Below, piece by piece: positions 32,070 to 36,315 of a DNA stretch of 36,315 nt (its first letter is position 1; each line of letters opens with the position of its first letter). A program made the position numbers and the translations under genes. The notes under the pieces are model-generated. The model was not told the origin of the DNA, made no database searches, and saw nothing but the letters and a program-made list of their open reading frames with translations. Origin of the DNA: a bacterium (lineage in GTDB: Bacteria; SM23-31); contig JANQEH010000032.1 of NCBI GenBank assembly GCA_028278455.1, positions 1 to 36,315 of the forward strand. The letters are read 5' to 3'.

Positions 32070-34694
32070 TTACTCATATCTCAGGGAGTCGACCGGGTTT
32101 GTAATGGATGAGCGGATAGACTGATAAGCGACCGTAAGCAGTGCTATAAGAATTATCAATATTGTTGAGATGAAAAATGTCGATAACGTCAGTTCCGCCC
32201 TGTACGGGAATGCCTGCATATATCTATCCACCAAGAAATAAGTTACCGGCCATGCTATAAAGTTCGACATCAGAATAAGTTTTACCGTTTCCCTGTTGAG
32301 GAGAATCACAATCCTCTTAACAGAAGAACCGAGAGTTTTCCTGATACCTATCTCTCTTGTCCTTTGTTCTGCTGTATAAGAAGCCATCCCGAATAATCCC
32401 AGGCATGCAATAACTATCGCTATAATCGTGAAATTGGAAAATATGGATATAGACTGCCTGACATTTCGAAACTGTCCGTCAAAACTCGAATCGAGAAAAA
32501 AATGATCGAATGGAAGGCCGGGCTGGACTCTCTCCCAGACATTCCTGATATGGGAAATTGTACCTGTTACATCATCAGGGCTGATCCTGACTGCAATCAC
32601 TCTCGGCGGATTCCACTGATGATTTATATTGTTCATTATGGATGCAGGTCTTATCATATTAAAAACCGACCTGATATGGTAATCCCGGACAATACCGACT
32701 ACCGTAAAATTCTGTCCATTCCGTATAATCGTCTTTCCAACCGGATTCTGCCAGCCGAATTGTTTTGCAGCTGTTTCGTTAATGATCATCGCCCTCTCTT
32801 TGTCAGAGACGATATCCTCAGAAAAACACCTGCCGTTTACTATGGTCAGGCCAAGAGTTTCGAAAAATCCGGCATCAGCCTGAATATCATCCATCAGCTG
32901 CATCTCGGATCTTGAGAAGCCTTCGGGTAGAAAATCATTGTACTGGGCTCCCCAGCCCGGCAGTCCGGAAGCGACCCCAATTGAAAGTACAGCCGGATTG
33001 CTTTTAAGTTCATTCTTTAGTGTATGGATCGAATTGATCGTATCGCGGCTCCTCAATGGGATCGCGACTACATCTTTCCCGTTAAAACCGAAGTCCATAT
33101 TCTGCATATGATCGAGCTGGTTCATTATCAGCCCGGTACCTATCACAAGGATTACTGACAGGGTAAACTGAAAGACGACAAGGACACTCCTGAACCGCGA
33201 GGCTCCGGCGCTGGATTTGAATCCTGTCTTTATGGCACTAACCGGTTTGAATCCCGACAAATAAACTGCCGGGTAACAGCCGGCGAGGATACCCACAAGG
33301 ATAGTGATCCCTATAAAAACTGGAATATGCCAGTCCGGATCGATATAACTGATATCAAGCTCTCTGCCGGCCAGAGAACTGATATATGGCAATGTCAGCT
33401 CAACGAGAATCATTGCGAAGAATAATGAGATGAAGCTAAGAAGAAGAGATTCGCTCAGGAATTGTTTTATAAGCTTTTTTCTTTGAGCTCCAAATACCTT
33501 CCTCATCCCAACTTCCCTTGCCCTGTTGAAAGACCTTGCCGTCGAAAGATTCATAAAGTTCACGCATGCAATCAGTATAATAAAAAATGAAATCGCCGAG
33601 AATACGTATACGAAATCGATAGCTCCCTGAGAACCGCCACGGGAAGGAGGAGTGAACAGGTGGATATCGCTGAAGGGCTGCAGTAGTAATACTGTTGTAA
33701 ATCCTTTCGATCTCAGCCGCTCTCCGGCTTTTTCTTCAAGCAATTGGTTGATTTTAACTTCAAGTTCACGGTGATCATATCCTTCTTCAAGAAGTACCAG
33801 TGTGCTGAAATTATAGGAGATCCAATCGCTAAGCCTGGGATCATCCTGTCCCCACAGAGAATAAATCGTCTGCATCGAACATATCATGTTCATCCGAAAA
33901 TCCGAGTTTTCGGGTATATTATTTATTACACCTGTAACGGTATAATCATGTTGAGCGTTAAATCTCAGAATCTCACCGACAGGATCGTTATTACCAAAAT
34001 ATTTTTCTGCCATTTCTTCTGTTATCACTACTGCAAACGGCGCCTCGAGAGCTTTTTCCGGGCTACCGTATTTAAATGGAAATGTCATGATATTGAAGAT
34101 AGAATTATCTGCAAGGATAACATTATTCTCATAAAAACTATTCTCTTTGTAGTTTACGGCCTGTCTGGGTAAATACCTGATCCTGGTAAAATCTTCAACT
34201 TCAGGATAATTCGCCTTCATCTCTTCTCCTAACACGAAAGTCGAACTGAACCAGGTGAATTCTTCTCCTCTTGCAGTTGAATTCATACCCAATCTATAAA
34301 TTCTTTCTCCTTTCTCATGAAAATTGTCATAATCGAATTCCGAAAAGATATAGGTAATAAGAATAAAACCGGATGCCAGCCCAATTGCAAGACCGGAGAT
34401 ATTTATGAAAGAGTAACCTTTCTGCCTTATAAGATTCCGGAATCCAATCTTAAAATAGTTTTTGAACATTTCAATACTCCACGATATTTTCTCTGTGAAT
34501 AACGAAAACAAAGCCTGCAAGAACCTTAAAACACTGATTAACAGAGCCGCTGCCATCCCCTTAACCTCCTTTGCAGACAGATATTCATTCTCGACATATT
34601 CGATCAATGATAATTTCACGTCATCATCTGCAAAGGGAGAGATCAATCCAGATATTATTTTCTCGATAAACCGGTTCATCTGTTTTAAGCTCAC
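32070..34694 (-). CDS. Second MacB/FtsX-type duplicated ABC permease
   Basis: About 874 residues. A prefix domain (about 1-60, then FLQALFSLFTEKISWSIEMF) precedes the first half (FRNLIRQKGYSFINISGLAI), a large periplasmic part with FHEKGERIYRLG, the helices near 400-540 (VGMRKVFGAQRKKLIKQFLS) and the second half ending GIRKTLGSSVKRIVILLNRE near 790. Same type and size as the permease at 28157, which it resembles throughout. The start is GTG at 34694, inside the GTGA of the PadR stop (4-bp overlap); ATG at 34679 is a fallback. Partner ATPase and substrate are unknown. Ends convergent with the gene at 31417. Confidence 0.9.
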   Translation of the reverse strand: MSLKQMNRFIEKIISGLISPFADDDVKLSLIEYVENEYLSAKEVKGMAAALLISVLRFLQALFSLFTEKISWSIEMFKNYFKIGFRNLIRQKGYSFINISGLAIGLASGFILITYIFSEFDYDNFHEKGERIYRLGMNSTARGEEFTWFSSTFVLGEEMKANYPEVEDFTRIRYLPRQAVNYKENSFYENNVILADNSIFNIMTFPFKYGSPEKALEAPFAVVITEEMAEKYFGNNDPVGEILRFNAQHDYTVTGVINNIPENSDFRMNMICSMQTIYSLWGQDDPRLSDWISYNFSTLVLLEEGYDHRELEVKINQLLEEKAGERLRSKGFTTVLLLQPFSDIHLFTPPSRGGSQGAIDFVYVFSAISFFIILIACVNFMNLSTARSFNRAREVGMRKVFGAQRKKLIKQFLSESLLLSFISLFFAMILVELTLPYISSLAGRELDISYIDPDWHIPVFIGITILVGILAGCYPAVYLSGFKPVSAIKTGFKSSAGASRFRSVLVVFQFTLSVILVIGTGLIMNQLDHMQNMDFGFNGKDVVAIPLRSRDTINSIHTLKNELKSNPAVLSIGVASGLPGWGAQYNDFLPEGFSRSEMQLMDDIQADAGFFETLGLTIVNGRCFSEDIVSDKERAMIINETAAKQFGWQNPVGKTIIRNGQNFTVVGIVRDYHIRSVFNMIRPASIMNNINHQWNPPRVIAVRISPDDVTGTISHIRNVWERVQPGLPFDHFFLDSSFDGQFRNVRQSISIFSNFTIIAIVIACLGLFGMASYTAEQRTREIGIRKTLGSSVKRIVILLNRETVKLILMSNFIAWPVTYFLVDRYMQAFPYRAELTLSTFFISTILIILIALLTVAYQSIRSSITNPVDSLRYE

Positions 34695-35014
34695 CTGGCT
34701 TTTTTCAGATCGGGCACATCCTGCCAGACATCCTTTGTCACCTGTTGTGCAAGGACAAGTTTATCCATCCCTGATTTCGTCAGTGTATAATAAATCCGCG
34801 GACGGCCGCGTTGTTCTGCAGGCTTTTCCGATTTGGAAGTCTTCACATAGCCATTCTTTTTCAAACGGGTTAATGCTCCGTATATCGAACCCGAAAGCCA
34901 TGTCGTTCCCGTATCTTTTTCGACCTGTTCTATCACGGTTATACCATAAGCATTATCTCCCAGTTTCCAAATGGCCAGAAGGAGAATTTCTTCGATCTTC
35001 GGTAAAAAAGCCAT
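34691..35014 (-). CDS. PadR-family transcriptional regulator
   Basis: A 107-residue winged-helix protein. I place the start at ATG 35014 because AGGAG lies 5 nt upstream; the ATG at 35032 would add six residues. Features: MAFLPKIEEILLLAIWKLGD, TWLSGSIYGALTRLKKNGYV (recognition), the wing RGRPRIYYTLTKSG and a C-terminal helix. Overlaps the permease start by 4 bp, so it forms a second coupled PadR-permease module. A perfect inverted repeat (35043-35055) lies just upstream and overlaps the likely promoter, which suggests self-repression. It differs from the other PadR in the segment before the wing, so the two likely sense different signals. Confidence 0.92.
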   Translation of the reverse strand: MAFLPKIEEILLLAIWKLGDNAYGITVIEQVEKDTGTTWLSGSIYGALTRLKKNGYVKTSKSEKPAEQRGRPRIYYTLTKSGMDKLVLAQQVTKDVWQDVPDLKKAR

Positions 35015-35042
35015 AGCATCTCCTTTTTTCATGTATAATATA

Positions 35043-35055
35043 CTATGTTACATAG
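35043..35055 (-). promoter_or_regulatory. Probable PadR operator
   Basis: CTATGT, T, ACATAG: 6-bp perfect arms, containing the ATGT/ACAT core known for PadR sites, 29 bp before the PadR start. AT-rich -10-like boxes (TATATT, TATTAT) lie just downstream on the minus strand, so a bound repressor could block transcription. Confidence 0.45.
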
Positions 35056-35112
35056 GATATTTATCATGGATATACGTCAGACAGGAGGTAAGGTTTCAGA
35101 AATGACAATATT

Positions 35113-35877
35113 TCAATCCAAAGACTTTTCCCAGACTCGGACCTCAAGTTCAGTCTTTATCAGATCTATTCCAGCGGGACGGTCAATTACCGTTTTCTCA
35201 GGATCAAATGCCTCAGTATAAGAATATTCTAACCGGATTACAGGTTTGTTTTCCCCAACCAAACACTGTCTATTGTTTCCGCTTATATTACAGACACCGA
35301 TAATCCTTTTAAATAGAATCTTTGCTATTCTGCATATCCGGCAAATGGCAGCTGAGAAAAGATAAAAAGCCTCGTGAATACTAATCTTTACGAGCCGGAG
35401 ATTGAATAAAAATACCAAAACCAGAATTGAGAATACTGTTAATGATGTCCCAATAAGATAAGATACCTGACCTATCACGAACATCCCGAACCACCCGCCG
35501 GATCTAAAAGCAAGATCTCCTAAAACCAAATCATAAATACCTGCCAGGGAACTCGCCTGAATGATTCCATATAGAGGGATGACTATTCGCTTCAGCTTAA
35601 TTAATGAATTTCCATTAGCGATCAATTCCCAACCAAGGACAGCTGCCATTACCGGTACCCCGAAACAGCCGTAACCAAAAATTCCAAAGAGGAAATAGTT
35701 GATATATCTTATTATGTCACCAGCGGTCCTCCCAATTTCAAATGTGAATTTGAATGTAAAGAAATCCCATGGCGGAAGGAAGAGCATGAAGATCAATGAT
35801 ATTGATGAGAAAACGATCAGAGATACTCCTGAAATTATTTTTACGACGCGCTGACTTTCTTTTTCCAGAATTTCCAT
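35113..35877 (-). CDS. Orphan membrane protein resembling the FtsK 4TM domain
   Basis: A 254-residue protein. Hydrophobic segments lie at about 13-34, 55-82, 96-115, 124-148 and 150-160, with blocks GYGCFGVPVMAAVLGWELIA and SGGWFGMFVIGQVSYLIGTS that resemble the FtsK/SpoIIIE N-terminal membrane domain (two Gly-rich membrane hairpins). A polar C-terminal tail (about 195-254) holds two cysteines and no motor. FtsK motor domains are not encoded nearby, so this is either a free-standing membrane anchor or a coincidence of composition. A weak AGGA precedes the ATG. It lies 33 bp after the gene at the window edge and may share its transcript. Confidence 0.6.
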   Translation of the reverse strand: MEILEKESQRVVKIISGVSLIVFSSISLIFMLFLPPWDFFTFKFTFEIGRTAGDIIRYINYFLFGIFGYGCFGVPVMAAVLGWELIANGNSLIKLKRIVIPLYGIIQASSLAGIYDLVLGDLAFRSGGWFGMFVIGQVSYLIGTSLTVFSILVLVFLFNLRLVKISIHEAFYLFSAAICRICRIAKILFKRIIGVCNISGNNRQCLVGENKPVIRLEYSYTEAFDPEKTVIDRPAGIDLIKTELEVRVWEKSLD

Positions 35878-35910
35878 TTTCCTACTATCCTGTAAATGGA
35901 TTCTATAGTT

Positions 35911-36315
35911 TTAGTATTTATCACGTGCAACTCGGAAACCATGGTTTCTCGATCCACTTTTTAAATGTGTCCCCGCTCTACTGGATGAGCTCACTGCAGG
36001 TTTTCCCCTGAATAAATGGACTGACCAATAATGACCTCCTCTTGTCATTTTATAATTTCCTCTGGAAGGCCCTACAGGATTATAAATTTCAGTAATGGAA
36101 TACTTTCCTTTCCAGTCAAAGCAATACTCGTCAACATTCCCATATATATCATACAGCCCCCATGGATTGGGTTTCTTCATACCGACTGGATGCGTTTTTT
36201 CAGAAGAATTCTCGTTATTCCATGAATAATAATTCAATAATGAATCATTTTCTCCAAAAAAAAATGTTGTAATAGTCCCTGCTCTGCATGCATATTCCCA
36301 CTCTGCTTCTGTTGG
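35911..36315 (-). CDS. Formylglycine-generating-enzyme-like (SUMF1) protein, partial
   Basis: The frame is open to the right edge; 134 residues of the C-terminal part are visible. They begin PTEAEWEYACRAGT (SUMF1 signature), then NPWGLYDIYGNVDEYCFDWK, RGGHYWSVHLFRGKPAV and SRAGT...GFRVARD. The fold is a C-type-lectin-like domain found in formylglycine-generating enzymes, which activate sulfatases, and in many secreted or surface proteins with other roles. GNVDEYC has Asp where Trp is usual (GNVWEWC). The N-terminal domain that would settle the role (for example a signal peptide or kinase) lies outside the window. Confidence 0.85.
   Translation of the reverse strand, partial: PTEAEWEYACRAGTITTFFFGENDSLLNYYSWNNENSSEKTHPVGMKKPNPWGLYDIYGNVDEYCFDWKGKYSITEIYNPVGPSRGNYKMTRGGHYWSVHLFRGKPAVSSSSRAGTHLKSGSRNHGFRVARDKY

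Noticed and set aside
32502-32915. Long plus-strand open frames inside the two permease genes
   Set aside because: They are complementary-strand shadows of well-supported permeases and lack ribosome sites and family features.
1-36315. tRNA, rRNA, CRISPR array, transposase or integrase
   Set aside because: No cloverleaf-like sequence, regular spaced repeats or transposase or recombinase motifs were seen; the repeats at 12479-12921 are not evenly spaced.

Overview
The window looks like a chromosomal segment of an uncultured, Gram-negative (diderm) bacterium of moderate to low G+C. Diderm character is inferred from several lipoproteins with lipoboxes, a PilM/PilN-like inner-membrane assembly pair, gamma-glutamyltranspeptidase and MacB/FtsX-type permeases. 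Two PadR plus full-length permease modules and the overall gene style suggest the FCB superphylum or a neighbouring candidate phylum. No rRNA or other decisive marker is present, so this placement is an inference.

Region 1 (1-8421, + strand) is a housekeeping run. It holds the end of ftsX, a promoter, hrcA-grpE-dnaJ, a ComEA-like helix-hairpin-helix membrane protein, a small pseudopilin-like protein, PilM-like and PilN-like proteins, rsmD, coaD and pta. Genes are tightly packed, and the rsmD stop overlaps the coaD TTG start.

Region 2 (8422-11147) is an AT-rich two-gene island. It follows a 13-bp perfect hairpin and encodes a roughly 613-residue protein with a C-terminal PD-(D/E)XK (Mrr-like) nuclease domain, then a six-segment voltage-sensor channel with a non-canonical pore loop. 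The genes lie 15 bp apart on one strand between pta and an aspartate aminotransferase. This is the best candidate for an undescribed system, possibly defensive, but that role is inferred from composition, domain content and pairing only.

Region 3 (11157-21639) holds the aminotransferase with a strong terminator and a non-coding stretch with decayed copies of a dispersed repeat. These are followed by aroK, a small MshEN-like protein, and a minus-strand group (a protein built of fourteen 34-residue units, DinB-like, ComF, gamma-glutamyltranspeptidase). The group is divergent from lon, which has a good promoter.

Region 4 (21640-28156) is accessory. It contains a possible small RNA or 3' UTR with a terminator, a zinc-ribbon mini-protein, and a membrane protein with two paralogous lipoproteins. 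It also contains a possible CII-like regulator with a strong promoter, a stand-alone RAM (Lrp ligand-binding) domain, a beta-lactamase-fold serine hydrolase, and a PAS-PAS-HisKA protein lacking an ATPase domain.

Region 5 (28157-36315) has two PadR-permease modules, each with overlapping stop and start codons. Between them lies a secreted-size unknown protein behind a near-consensus sigma-54 promoter. An orphan FtsK-like 4TM membrane domain and a partial formylglycine-generating-enzyme-like protein run off the end. No tRNA, rRNA, CRISPR array, transposase or integrase was recognised.
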